From the NCBI GenBank assembly GCA_964508975.1, contig CAZDVQ010000061.1:1-25710 (forward strand): 25,710 nucleotides of DNA, written 5' to 3'. The notes beneath the pieces are model-generated. The model searched no databases. It had not been told where the DNA came from and saw only the letters and a list, made by a program, of their open reading frames with translations. Every line of letters begins with the position of its first letter. Positions within the stretch are counted from its first letter, which is position 1. The DNA comes from CAZDVQ01 sp964508975. GTDB lineage: Bacteria; Bacteroidota; Bacteroidia; Chitinophagales; Saprospiraceae. Positions 1 through 9,035 of this stretch are shown here, piece by piece. The position numbers were made by a program, and so were the translations under genes.

Positions 1-1
1 G

Positions 2-25
2 TAGCGCAGACGGGGTGGTTATAAA
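2..25. repeat. Left copy of a 24-bp inverted repeat
   Basis: These 24 bases are the exact reverse complement of 25439-25462 near the other end of the window. The repeat includes GCAGACGGGGTGGTTATAAA. The rest of 1-464 holds no convincing gene; it contains this repeat, a GC-rich repeat and a 7-bp tandem array. The copies look like scattered members of an interspersed intergenic repeat rather than the ends of one 25-kb element, but this cannot be decided from one window. Confidence 0.75.
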
Positions 26-65
26 TTCGAGAAAAATTAACGCTTAATGGCATTGCGCGCTAGTG

Positions 66-248
66 ATGCGGAGGCGTGGCCGTAGGCCAGACCGCGCAGC
101 GGGCCGAGCGTCCGGCGAGCGCCGTAGCATGAACGAAGTGGTTTTGCAACGCAAAAACAAATGTGCATTTAGCACATTTGTAACGAGTGAACTATTTGCT
201 CCTGCAAATGGCTTGGCCCCGAGCAACGCGAGGGGAAGCGCCCAAAAA
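66..248. repeat. GC-rich interspersed repeat, diverged member
   Basis: This GC-rich block lies in AT-rich surroundings. Its first part (about 66-130) matches the reverse complement of 16861-16946: both contain ATGCGGAG, then GTGGCCG, then GGGCCGAGCG, then GCGAGCGC followed by GTAGCA. It ends near 248 with GCGCCCAAAAAT, a weak version of the GGGCGCCCC plus A-run edge of the better copies at 2846-2954, 11587-11685 and 16859-16958. Short ORFs on both strands here are by-products of its composition. Confidence 0.55.
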
Positions 249-284
249 TGAATAAATGATGAAATGAATAAATGAGCAAACGAG

Positions 285-333
285 CGTTCATCGTTCATTG
301 TTCATCGTTCATTGTTCGTCGTTCATCGTTCAT
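285..333. repeat. 7-bp tandem array (GTTCATY), 7 units
   Basis: Seven consecutive heptamers follow the pattern GTTCAT(C/T), with one GTTCGTC variant and a final unit ending in A. A longer array of the same unit lies at 18788-18843, and one or two units occur next to the repeat copies at about 17022-17040, 18431-18447 and 18639-18655. Heptanucleotide arrays of this kind are known as interspersed intergenic repeats in some bacteria. The unit length is not a multiple of three, so coding readings through it are probably fortuitous. Confidence 0.85.
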
Positions 334-464
334 AAAAGTATTACTATCATTTTTTTCGACGAAAATCAAATTTTACGTCAACCTTATACAAAAAGCCGTG
401 TTGGGTTTTAAAGTGAGAAAGAAAAATCCCAATTTAATTAACTGTATTACAAACTTTTACCGAC

Positions 465-2684
465 ATGAAACGCATAAAATTTACACTTGGAGCTATTCTC
501 ATAGCGCTTTGCTCGGTTAACTTGCCGGCTCAATTCTTAAACAACTACTGCAACGCGGCATTCCAGTACAACTTTGACACCACAACTTGTACCATTACCG
601 CAAGTCCTATCGACTTTTACCCAGAGTTGACCTACACTTGGACCCTTGCTGGCCAATCTGTAGATGGTGCCAACTTATCATTTAGCTATGAGTACAATAC
701 ACCCGAAGACTATGTGTATTTATCGGTTAGCGATGGTTTGGGTGGCTGCCATGCTTTAACTTCCCAAATAGTTGAAGTTACTTGTGCACCGTACGATTGC
801 GGCGGTACTGCACCATTTACAACCACGATTGATACCAACAACTGCACGGTAACCTTTACGCCGATCAATCCGCAACCTGGTTTATATTATGAATGGTCCT
901 TCGGCGATGCCACAACAATCCTCGACACGCTTGGCGGCGTTCCTGTTACACATACCTACAGCTATAACGGCACCTACGATGTATATGTTTACGCCTATTT
1001 ACCTTCCTTCATCTGCTACGATTATTCAGAGCAAGAGGTTACTATTGGCTGTGCTAGCCCGGCCATTGTTACCGAAATAGCCATAGTTGACAATCCTGCT
1101 ACCTGCCAGACCAACTTTAGCGTGGTAAACCCTAATCCCAACCTCATCTATTCTTGGATTATTTCAGGTAGCGATAGCTACTATTACTACGGTCCTAGCG
1201 TAAACGCCAGTTTTGCCCTTAGCGGCACCAATAACGATGTGATATTGTATGTACAGGATGCGACTACCTTGCTCTATCTCGACTATGTCAACGAATTTTT
1301 TACGCCTGGGTGTGGCACATTGTTCCAGTGCCAAGTTGATGCTGCCTTTACACATACTTTCGACAGTACAACTTGTACTTATACCTTTGCTGTGGCGAAC
1401 CCAAGCAGTAGCTCGAGCTACCAGTGGAATATCAACAATGTGTACCTATCTGGACCTACCGTTAGCTATCAACCCCTGTACGATGTTGACTCTGTAACCG
1501 CAATACTCACGGCATACCAGCAAATCCCCAACCAACACTTTTTCTGTACAGAACATGCAAGCATTACCATTGGCAATTCGTGCAGCATCAACGGTCCTTG
1601 CGACCTAGATGGTGCCTACACCGTTACCCTAGATTCTGCTAACTGCTTGTATACCTTCAGCATTACAAACCCCTCTAGTTTACCAAGCGTAACGTACCAA
1701 TGGGCTATTGGGCAAACGTACTACTACGGTCCACAAATCCAAGTAAGTTTCCCTTATGCCAACCAAGGCGCCCACATGTCGTTGGCTATTTTCACAGCCG
1801 ATCATTTCTGCGGCCTACACCAGGCCATCAGCTTTACCCCAACTTGTGGCACTTTAGGTAGTTGCACCACCGACCTACTAGATTTTACCGCCACCATCGA
1901 TAATGCCTCTTGCGAAGCTACCGTAGCGCTAGATCAAGCCCTAGCCCCTGGCACCTTGTACAGCTGGACCATACACACCATTAATTTTACCGCCGGCGGT
2001 GCATACCAGAACAGCACCCAAACTACATTCAGCTTTGCAGCGCCTTATTCGGGTGTATACCCAATTCAGTTTCACGCCGTTACCCCTGCAGGCTGTGTAT
2101 TGGATACCATTTTATACTTGAATGTAAATTGTGGTGCATTGCCCCGTGCATGTTACACCGAACCAAGTATGCAAGCTGACCCATACGATGCCATGGCCAT
2201 GTGGTTTTACATCCCGAACATGAACTGGAACAACACCTACCACTGGGACTTTGGCGATGGCACATCTGAAACCCTCGACCCTACCCTACATTTTTACGGC
2301 AACATGATGCACCAGTACAACGCCCCAGGCATTTACCAAGCGGTATTAACGCTTACGGCACCCAATTGTACCAGCACATTTGAGCGCACCGTTAACATGG
2401 GTAACGTTACAGGCGTTGAAAACAGCCCAACGGCCAGCGAGCCATTCAGCATTTACCCGAATCCAACGATTGACATCGTGCACGTACAGTTGATTTCTAC
2501 CGAGAGCCAAGCTGCGAACATTGAAATCATCAATGCACAAGGCCAATTGGTTCATACCGCCAAAATCAGCGATGTATTGACCGACCTTGATGTGTCATTC
2601 CTCCCCGCGGGGCTTTACACTTTACGCCTGGTTGACCAAAACGCGCAGGCCATTGGTTTCAAACGCCTTTCACTCGTTAAGTAA
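465..2684 (+). CDS. Secreted PKD-type repeat protein with T9SS sorting domain
   Basis: This 739-aa protein is predicted to be exported. Residues 1-22 form a Sec signal peptide (basic KR, hydrophobic core, ending LPAQ). About six repeats of 80-100 residues follow. Each starts with a T-x-D-x-x-x-C strand, then a short segment ending in NP or a similar turn, then a Y-x-W strand, as in PKD/Ig-like folds; one copy has WSFGD. A canonical PKD-like domain with WDFGDGTS lies near residue 590. The last 80 residues are a type A T9SS C-terminal sorting domain (IYPNP near the start, PAGLYTLRL near the end), so the protein is probably moved across the outer membrane and anchored or released. No catalytic domain is seen, so an adhesive or structural role is an inference. 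It stands alone, with a terminator just downstream. Confidence 0.9.
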   Translation: MKRIKFTLGAILIALCSVNLPAQFLNNYCNAAFQYNFDTTTCTITASPIDFYPELTYTWTLAGQSVDGANLSFSYEYNTPEDYVYLSVSDGLGGCHALTSQIVEVTCAPYDCGGTAPFTTTIDTNNCTVTFTPINPQPGLYYEWSFGDATTILDTLGGVPVTHTYSYNGTYDVYVYAYLPSFICYDYSEQEVTIGCASPAIVTEIAIVDNPATCQTNFSVVNPNPNLIYSWIISGSDSYYYYGPSVNASFALSGTNNDVILYVQDATTLLYLDYVNEFFTPGCGTLFQCQVDAAFTHTFDSTTCTYTFAVANPSSSSSYQWNINNVYLSGPTVSYQPLYDVDSVTAILTAYQQIPNQHFFCTEHASITIGNSCSINGPCDLDGAYTVTLDSANCLYTFSITNPSSLPSVTYQWAIGQTYYYGPQIQVSFPYANQGAHMSLAIFTADHFCGLHQAISFTPTCGTLGSCTTDLLDFTATIDNASCEATVALDQALAPGTLYSWTIHTINFTAGGAYQNSTQTTFSFAAPYSGVYPIQFHAVTPAGCVLDTILYLNVNCGALPRACYTEPSMQADPYDAMAMWFYIPNMNWNNTYHWDFGDGTSETLDPTLHFYGNMMHQYNAPGIYQAVLTLTAPNCTSTFERTVNMGNVTGVENSPTASEPFSIYPNPTIDIVHVQLISTESQAANIEIINAQGQLVHTAKISDVLTDLDVSFLPAGLYTLRLVDQNAQAIGFKRLSLVK

Positions 2685-2709
2685 TATTTAGGTATCATCT
2701 CACGCCTTA

Positions 2710-2755
2710 GCAATCTAGCGAAGTATACAAGCTTCGTTAGATTGCTTTTTTTTTT
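2710..2755 (+). terminator. Intrinsic terminator after the T9SS protein gene
   Basis: A 14-bp stem (2710-2723 pairing with 2732-2745, one G-U pair) closes an 8-base loop and is followed by ten T residues. It lies 26 bases past the stop codon at 2684. This is the clearest rho-independent terminator in the window and isolates the exported protein gene from the recombinase downstream. Confidence 0.9.
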
Positions 2756-2845
2756 GGCATTCAGCATCCTTTAATTGATAGCTTGTAAGACCAATCAGCA
2801 CATTAGCACATCCAACAATCAGGCGGCAGCTTCGCTGCCGTACAA

Positions 2846-2954
2846 GCGCCAGGGATGGTAGCGGGCGCCATAGGCGCTCCCGCAGCGCGCAGCGCAAGGG
2901 ACAAGCTCGCGCAGCCGCGCACAGCCCGCCGACGCGATAGCGGCGGGGCGCCCC
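2846..2954 (+). repeat. GC-rich interspersed repeat, about 109 bp
   Basis: The block begins with GCGCCAGG and ends with CGGGGCGCCCC followed by a run of A. Two other copies (11587-11685, and 16859-16958 on the other strand) share both edges, including a segment near the end with CCGACG and GTAGC/ATAGC. The inside contains several small palindromes. The gene-free stretch 2685-3084 otherwise holds only the terminator and about 130 AT-rich bases before the recombinase. ORFs on the minus strand here are artefacts of the repeat. Confidence 0.75.
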
Positions 2955-3084
2955 AAAAAAATATGCATTTGTACCACGTAAAAAAATAATCGTCGGTAAT
3001 ACTCTGTCATTGTAAAACATAAAGTAGGTAGAGGAGCGAGAAATTGTGCGACATCCACGAGAGTGAAGATACAAACGCTACGAT

Positions 3085-4011
3085 ATGTTTTTTTGGGACA
3101 ACAAAGGGAAACAAACGGTAAGCCATGCCGAGGATTTGAGCTTGGGGGTGCAACAAACGCAGCCTCCCCAGGCCGTTTTGAGCAGTTTTGCTGAATATTT
3201 ATCAAAACGGCAATATGGGAAATCGACCATCAAGAATTATTGCAATATAGTTGGCTTATTTTTAAAGAAACTCACCACCGTAGAAAAACATGTAGATTGC
3301 TTTGAAACACAATTAAAATTTTATCTCGACGCTCTAAAACAAAGTGGGCAATGCCGTTCGAGCTATTACAATTTACAGGTGAATGCCTTGAAATTATTTT
3401 GCGAGCAGTTTACAGAACTCAGCATATGCAATAGCGTGTGGTCACGACCTAAACGAGACCAGAACCTACCATCGGTATTAAGTCAGCAGGATATAAAACA
3501 ACTGTTGGAAGCAGCCGACAACACAAAAAGCCGGGCCATATTAGCCGTGTTGTACGCTACTGGCATGAAACCCAAAGAGCTACAGGCCTTACAAATGAAA
3601 CACCTGGAGTTGCAGCAAGGCCAATACCGCATCAAAATAATGCAAGAAAACGCATCGGCAAGGTATAGCCTGATATCGGATCATTTGACGAAGCTACTCA
3701 AAGCTTACCTCGATGATTACAACCCTGAAAAATATTTGTTCGAGGGTAAGCAGGCAGGTATTGCCATATCATTACGCAGTGTTGAAGATATATTCAAGCG
3801 AAGTTTGCAAGCTGCCAATCTAGACAACATATATAACGTGTACTGCTTGCGCCATTCATTCGCTGTACACTTGATAGAACAAGGGGCATCGGTACAAGTG
3901 CTTAGTGCCTTGATGGGGCATCAAGATATCCGAACCACACAACAATACAACCATATAGCGAAATATGTGCATCGGCCAAGCCAAAATCCAATCGATAGCA
4001 TTGGGCTTTAG
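3085..4011 (+). CDS. Tyrosine recombinase/integrase, XerC/D-like, substituted active site
   Basis: This 308-aa protein has the two-domain layout of phage-type tyrosine recombinases: an N-terminal SAM-like DNA-binding domain (about residues 30-115) and a catalytic domain (about 130-300). The family signature is clear in LRHSFAVHL, LMGHQDIRTTQQY and ATGMKPKEL. However, the first catalytic Arg (usual GLR-x-x-EL) is Lys162, the His of H-x-x-R is Tyr253, and the usual KGxKxR hairpin lysine is not seen around 189-193. Arg256, His279 and the nucleophile Tyr288 remain. Strand-exchange activity may be weak, altered or lost. The start ATG is the only reasonable one. It lies before the protease/patatin cluster, but no att sites were identified. 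The 275 bases after it hold no convincing gene, only an imperfect hairpin near 4085-4110. Confidence 0.85.
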   Translation: MFFWDNKGKQTVSHAEDLSLGVQQTQPPQAVLSSFAEYLSKRQYGKSTIKNYCNIVGLFLKKLTTVEKHVDCFETQLKFYLDALKQSGQCRSSYYNLQVNALKLFCEQFTELSICNSVWSRPKRDQNLPSVLSQQDIKQLLEAADNTKSRAILAVLYATGMKPKELQALQMKHLELQQGQYRIKIMQENASARYSLISDHLTKLLKAYLDDYNPEKYLFEGKQAGIAISLRSVEDIFKRSLQAANLDNIYNVYCLRHSFAVHLIEQGASVQVLSALMGHQDIRTTQQYNHIAKYVHRPSQNPIDSIGL

Positions 4012-4286
4012 GCCAGTATTAGACATTTAGCGGAGTTTATACAACGTGCTGAAAGGAATGCCCTAATTATTCTAGAACACATAGACCTAGCGAAGCATAG
4101 GCTAAGGTCAAGGGGCTTAATGCATGTTCCTAGAGCGTTAATTATTGTACCATGCCTATTGTATGCGACAATGCAACACAAAGCGGGAGATTGTCGCAAT
4201 AATTGGGTCTAGTGCTTGTAAAACATGCAATTTTAGGGAGTTGAAGGTACACAATGCGTGCCATCGACCCATCTTGAACACCCCAT

Positions 4287-5579
4287 ATGAAGGCACACAT
4301 CATCATAAAAATGCATACAGCAATCAATGCTAGGCTTCCGCACTGGATTGACTTGATAACGGATAAATCGTTAATAGTCACACGGTTGGAAGCCAATATT
4401 GATCGTGTATTGGAGCAGTACCAAGTAAGGGTATGGGCTACGCAAGAGTATAAGCCAGCTGCACCAAGTTGGTCGGACAGCGAAATACAAACGGGTTTGA
4501 ACCGGATGTACAGATTAATTTTACAGGATGAGCGGGATGTGCCCCCTGGATTAGTTGATGCCATTGCTGCATTGCCGCAAGTTGAGCGCTGCACGCTAGG
4601 CTATATAGCAGAAACGCCTAGCCCTGGTGCACAAATTTCGGTATCAGCCTCAGCATTTGACAATGGTAGACAAGCATTGAGGTTGGCGGAAGTACATCGA
4701 CTATGTCAAGGCTTAGCCAGCGTTAAAATAGCCGTATTAGATACCGGTATAGACCTATCGCATCCTGAGTTGGAACATGCCTTACTCCCAGGCTTCGACT
4801 TTGTAGACATCATTGATGGTGCATCGCAATTCATTGGAGATTACCTGGGTATGGATAATCAACCTGACGATGAAGTGGGACATGGCACGCATGTGGCAGG
4901 CATCATAGCAGCCCGTGGTTTAAAACTAGAGCCAGGAGTTGCACCAATGTGTAAAATCATACCGGTGAGAGTACTTGCAGCATTACAACAAGGTAATCGC
5001 AAGGTAGGTGCAGGGCTGGTAGACAATATCAACAGTGGTATAAAGTGGGCTGTAGACCAAGGGGCCAGTGTCATTAATATGAGCCTGGGCATCAAGCAAG
5101 AAGGCGGGGGATTACCCCATGAAGAAGTAGTGAACTATGCGAAAGCCAAGGGGGTGACCATAGTAGCAGCATCGGGCAACGACGGGCAGTTTGCCATGTA
5201 TTACCCTGGGGCATTGCCCCATGTGCTCGCGGTAGGTGCCATCGATGAAAATGGTACACTAGCAAACTATTCAACACGGGGCCATCATATATCGTTGGTA
5301 GCACCTGGCAGTAATATTTTCAGTACATACCTCGATGGTCAGTATGCATTTTCAACTGGAACAAGCCAAGCTTCACCTTTTGTGGCCGGAGCTGTTGCCA
5401 TTTTAAAATCGCATGCCTTGGCCAAAGGCAAAAAATTGAGTGACAACCAGGTAAAATACCTATTAAAACATACTGCCGACAGGAGTGGGCAACGCATGAA
5501 AACGACTGACTCAGGCTATGGTAAATTGAATTTACTAGACGCTTTGAAACTGATGGAATACCGCTTAAACCTGAGATAA
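4287..5579 (+). CDS. Subtilisin-like serine protease (S8), intracellular
   Basis: This is a 430-aa protein of the peptidase S8 family. The triad is complete: Asp152 in AVLDTGID, His199 in VGHGTHVAG and Ser360 in GTSQASPFVAGA; the oxyanion Asn298 lies in AASGNDG. Residues 1-135 form an N-terminal extension that fits an inhibitor-like propeptide or a recognition domain. There is no signal peptide, so a cytoplasmic role or non-classical export is likely. An alternative start is Met9 at 4311, which would give 422 aa; neither start has a Shine-Dalgarno motif. It is the first gene of the cluster, with only 10 bases to the next gene. Proteolytic maturation of a cluster partner, such as the patatin, is an inference. 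The protease family is certain; the substrate is unknown. Confidence 0.93.
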   Translation: MKAHIIIKMHTAINARLPHWIDLITDKSLIVTRLEANIDRVLEQYQVRVWATQEYKPAAPSWSDSEIQTGLNRMYRLILQDERDVPPGLVDAIAALPQVERCTLGYIAETPSPGAQISVSASAFDNGRQALRLAEVHRLCQGLASVKIAVLDTGIDLSHPELEHALLPGFDFVDIIDGASQFIGDYLGMDNQPDDEVGHGTHVAGIIAARGLKLEPGVAPMCKIIPVRVLAALQQGNRKVGAGLVDNINSGIKWAVDQGASVINMSLGIKQEGGGLPHEEVVNYAKAKGVTIVAASGNDGQFAMYYPGALPHVLAVGAIDENGTLANYSTRGHHISLVAPGSNIFSTYLDGQYAFSTGTSQASPFVAGAVAILKSHALAKGKKLSDNQVKYLLKHTADRSGQRMKTTDSGYGKLNLLDALKLMEYRLNLR

Positions 5580-5589
5580 AACACACAAC

Positions 5590-7908
5590 ATGGATATCAA
5601 CAAGCCTTTCAATATAAGCCCTCCCACCAAAGCACTTGGACCCTTGGCCTCGGCTTTTCTAGCGGAAAAAGCCCAAGAAGCTGGAACAGCGCTACAGCGT
5701 TGGCTCAAACTTTTTGAGGCCGACAGTTCCAAAAAGGATGAAGTCAGCTATTTATGCGGCTTGATCGACCAAAAAGAACTTAGCCATGACATGCGGGCAG
5801 TGCTGCATCAAGAAGCCTTCATGGCCGAGCTCATCCCATTCAACCTGGGTCAAGAAGCCTTAGCCAAACCATCGGAGGAAACTATAGCGCAGATTTTAAA
5901 AAATGCAGCAGCTCTTTTGAGCAAGCTCAAGAAAACGTTTACCAAGGCTTTACTATCGGGAAACAAAGCATTTGACCCTAAGCTATTTGATAAAGTTATT
6001 GCTTCCATTGCACAATCTGATAGTTCCTTTACGCTGCCTGAGTATCTGCTAAAAGTCAACAAACAATACGCTTTAATCAAAGCACAGCAAGAAGAAAAAC
6101 CAAGGGAAATTGATCCTCCGGTTGGGCAGGAACCCAAAAACCCGAAACCCAAGCCAACACCAAAATCACCTGAAAACATCATCGTACCATTTACCATCAA
6201 ATCACCGATTATGGGCACCCTAAATTTAATCGAATTGTCAAACAAGTCATTATTTACGTCCAACGTGAATACTTCGCCGTTGGGATCATTACTACAAATC
6301 CGCAAAAGCTCGACAAGCTATGACCCAATGGCCATTAGCGCATTACACAAAGTGGTAGACGCGGGCAAATACAAGGATAACTTTGACAAGCTCAAGCAAC
6401 TCCTGAAGGATAAACCAACGATGACAACACCCATCCGCGAGGTGAGCCAAGCCTTGAGCAAGGGCGTATCGAGCGAGATGGAGTTATTGTTGCTCTCGAA
6501 TGAAACGCTTTACGGGGCAGTGCTATTTGAAGCCTTGAAGGAGAATAAAAATGCCATCGACATGAGCTCGGTGCGTTATTATGAGTCGCAGATCCGATTC
6601 ATGCTAAACAACGGCGAAAACGCTCCTGCACAACAGCTCAAATCAAAGATTATTGATTTGGCACTTTTGGGTAATGGCATCCAGTTAAATGAAGGTGGTA
6701 TACGAGAGATGCTAGACAAGCAAGCTCAGTACGTTAACTTCCCTCTAGCTAAAGGCTTACTGGCTCCCGCTGTCATTTCATTTTACAACAACGTACGCGC
6801 TGTAGGTAATGTACCAGCTTTGGTATCGGAATATCTAACCGAAAATGGCGTATTTAACCAAGTTACGGATGCTTTTAAACAAAGTATGGTTAAATACCTA
6901 CTCGACTTAAATATCCCCAAGGTTAAAAACGGAGGTTTGAGCTTAGAGCAAGATGAGGAGTATTTCGTATTAGCTTATGATTACGCCATGCGCTCGGCAC
7001 AAGGAGGCACCGACCCCGTCGATAACATGAGAAATCCTGGCATGACAACTGACTGGGACTTCCAAGTTGAAACCTTCGATTCCTACGAAACCCAAGGTAT
7101 TATTCCTGACAATATCAAGGCAGCAGGAGCATTGGATTATGTATTCGAATTAGGAGACCACATGGGCATATACAAAATTGTTGATGCTCTAATCCTAAAC
7201 TGGGCCGCAGGAGGCATAGATGTTCCACAAGGACCAACAGCCTCTAAGCTGTACCGTTACTTCAAATTAAGGGATGAAAGGGCTTCGGCAGATGAGCGAG
7301 GCATGCTCTACAAACGCGTTTTGGATAAAGGCGAAGCCAAACTACTTAACCGCATGATGCCAAACAAAGAGTTTTCAAGTCTTTGGAATAAGCTAATGCG
7401 CGAAGTAACGCTATATATCCAAAAATCGGAAGATGTAAGTGGTGTAGAAGACAGGATTTCAAAAACTGCCATATATAAAGCCACGGAAGATTTGCAGTAT
7501 AACCTATCAACGGTTATGACTGGCATGGCCCATCTCCAAGTAACCGAAATGTATGCCCATTTGAAAGAATGTTTTGACATCCTGAGTGCTGAAGAAATCG
7601 TAAGCCAGTACGCCGCAGGGGCACGCCGTAACATGTGGACTGTAATTGAGCGGATTGCTAGAGAGGAATTCAAACAGTCAATTAACGTCTTCGCCTTGAG
7701 GACAGCAGCAGTTGAAGGTAATAAAATCTTCAACTGGATTGCAAGCTTCAATGCAGCTACCGTAACCACGGAACAGACGGCTGCATTTTTGTCAGCTGCT
7801 GAGTCTTATATTTTGGCCCTAGGACAACTGTCGGATAACGAGGACTATGAGGAAGACGAAGAAGGATATGACAATGAAGCCGAAGAAAACGTAGAGGACG
7901 ACTTCTAG
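5590..7908 (+). CDS. Large helical protein of unknown function, acidic C-terminus
   Basis: This 772-aa protein has no family I recognise. Residues 1-165 appear helical and rich in Lys, Ala and Leu. Residues 168-197 are a Pro/Lys linker that separates this part from a larger, mainly helical body (200-745). The last 25 residues are strongly acidic and Tyr-containing (for example EDYEEDEEGYDNEAEEN). There is no signal peptide, transmembrane helix or catalytic motif that I can see. It starts 10 bases after the subtilase stop codon and is followed by a 58-base gap, which supports co-transcription. The size and modular linker suggest a scaffold or platform protein, but that is inference only. Confidence 0.85.
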   Translation: MDINKPFNISPPTKALGPLASAFLAEKAQEAGTALQRWLKLFEADSSKKDEVSYLCGLIDQKELSHDMRAVLHQEAFMAELIPFNLGQEALAKPSEETIAQILKNAAALLSKLKKTFTKALLSGNKAFDPKLFDKVIASIAQSDSSFTLPEYLLKVNKQYALIKAQQEEKPREIDPPVGQEPKNPKPKPTPKSPENIIVPFTIKSPIMGTLNLIELSNKSLFTSNVNTSPLGSLLQIRKSSTSYDPMAISALHKVVDAGKYKDNFDKLKQLLKDKPTMTTPIREVSQALSKGVSSEMELLLLSNETLYGAVLFEALKENKNAIDMSSVRYYESQIRFMLNNGENAPAQQLKSKIIDLALLGNGIQLNEGGIREMLDKQAQYVNFPLAKGLLAPAVISFYNNVRAVGNVPALVSEYLTENGVFNQVTDAFKQSMVKYLLDLNIPKVKNGGLSLEQDEEYFVLAYDYAMRSAQGGTDPVDNMRNPGMTTDWDFQVETFDSYETQGIIPDNIKAAGALDYVFELGDHMGIYKIVDALILNWAAGGIDVPQGPTASKLYRYFKLRDERASADERGMLYKRVLDKGEAKLLNRMMPNKEFSSLWNKLMREVTLYIQKSEDVSGVEDRISKTAIYKATEDLQYNLSTVMTGMAHLQVTEMYAHLKECFDILSAEEIVSQYAAGARRNMWTVIERIAREEFKQSINVFALRTAAVEGNKIFNWIASFNAATVTTEQTAAFLSAAESYILALGQLSDNEDYEEDEEGYDNEAEENVEDDF

Positions 7909-7966
7909 TCGGGCCCTAGCACAAATGCTTCAACAACTTTAGTTAAACTATTCAAATACATTTCAA

Positions 7967-9022
7967 ATGTCAGCATACAACGAAGAACAATTAAAGGCGC
8001 TGGCGAGGCAAAATATTCGTCAGACCTTGGCGTTCAGCAGTTCTTTCCAAGCCATGCCCAAGGAAGAGCAACTATCGTTTTACAAAGATCTGGTCCTGTC
8101 TGAATACAATCGGCTATCAAAAGAACACGGTGTTTCAAAGCAGATGATGAACATGCCTAAAAAGGCTAGTGATATGATAGACGATGAGCGCCACAGAAAT
8201 AAAAACATCAAGGAAGCTGGTGATATTGCCCAAAATTTCATGGAGGGTGTTGACTTTCCAAACTTTGTAAAGGATTTGCTTCAGGGCGTATTCGATGCCA
8301 ACTTGAACGTGACGATACAGCAGATGAAAGCCTACCAAGATTTGATGAAGGCAGCGACTGCTTCTATTTCCAAATTTGTAAATGCTATCGACGATTCAGA
8401 ATCATTCGGTTATCTGGCCGAAAATAGCGGCGATGACTTTAGCTTTGGAAACGATGACGAATCTGGCAAACAAGTACTGATGGACCGAGAAGGCAATGTA
8501 CTTGCTGTAGCTGGAGAGGGTATCGACGACAACACGCTGAAGGCCAAAATAATGGATGCTAAAATAGCTATGGCCAAAGAACACCGTGCTTTATTGCGCG
8601 AAACCATACTCATGGGTGTAACGCGCCTAGTCGTTGAGAAAGGCACCGTGAAAGCTGGTGTGGTATTCGACATTAAAGCTAAGGAGAAAATAGAGAACCA
8701 AGACAAAGCAGCAGTTAAGGATGCTAAATCTACATCGGGGTCTATTTCTATACAACCGCCTTTTGGAGGTTTCTTGGGTGGAGCTAGCGGCGGTGGAACG
8801 CACAGCCGTACACAGTCGAAAATTAGTATTTCTTCGGCTAAAAGCCAGAATGAGACAGAGTTAAATGCTAAAGTAACGGGTTCTGTAGAAATTATCTTTA
8901 AATCGGATTATTTCAAACTAGACAATTTCGCAGCCATGTATGGTAATATTGGCCAAGAGACTCCAGCCACCAATGGCACGCCCCCTGCAACCACTACCCC
9001 TCCTACCCCACCTACAAGGTAA
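7967..9022 (+). CDS. Unrecognised helical/beta protein with Gly- and Pro-rich linkers
   Basis: This 351-aa protein is not recognised. Residues 1-135 are helical and charged. Near residues 145-170 is an acidic patch (GDDFSFGNDDESG). A central segment contains MGVTRLVVEKG, then KAGVVFDIKAKE, which looks like beta strands. A Gly/Ser-rich linker (about 255-285) precedes another predicted strand segment, VTGSVEIIFKSDYF, and the end is a Thr/Pro-rich tail (TTTPPTPPTR). There is no signal peptide or membrane segment. It sits 58 bases after the 772-aa gene and 13 bases before the 663-aa gene. The pattern of folded segments joined by low-complexity linkers recurs in several cluster proteins. Confidence 0.85.
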   Translation: MSAYNEEQLKALARQNIRQTLAFSSSFQAMPKEEQLSFYKDLVLSEYNRLSKEHGVSKQMMNMPKKASDMIDDERHRNKNIKEAGDIAQNFMEGVDFPNFVKDLLQGVFDANLNVTIQQMKAYQDLMKAATASISKFVNAIDDSESFGYLAENSGDDFSFGNDDESGKQVLMDREGNVLAVAGEGIDDNTLKAKIMDAKIAMAKEHRALLRETILMGVTRLVVEKGTVKAGVVFDIKAKEKIENQDKAAVKDAKSTSGSISIQPPFGGFLGGASGGGTHSRTQSKISISSAKSQNETELNAKVTGSVEIIFKSDYFKLDNFAAMYGNIGQETPATNGTPPATTTPPTPPTR

Positions 9023-9035
9023 TTGAATAAAAACC

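Noticed and set aside
44..520. Three short ORFs (62, 82 and 84 aa) on both strands
   Set aside because: They are formed by the GC-rich repeat and the 7-bp array; they have repetitive composition and no protein-like features.
2715..3205. Two overlapping minus-strand ORFs (119 and 128 aa) before the recombinase
   Set aside because: They cross the terminator, the GC-rich repeat and the recombinase start; their sequences are rich in Arg, Ala and Cys, as expected for a shadow of repeat DNA.
4145..4333. A 62-aa plus-strand ORF upstream of the subtilase
   Set aside because: It overlaps the subtilase start, is rich in Cys and His without a pattern, and has no family features.
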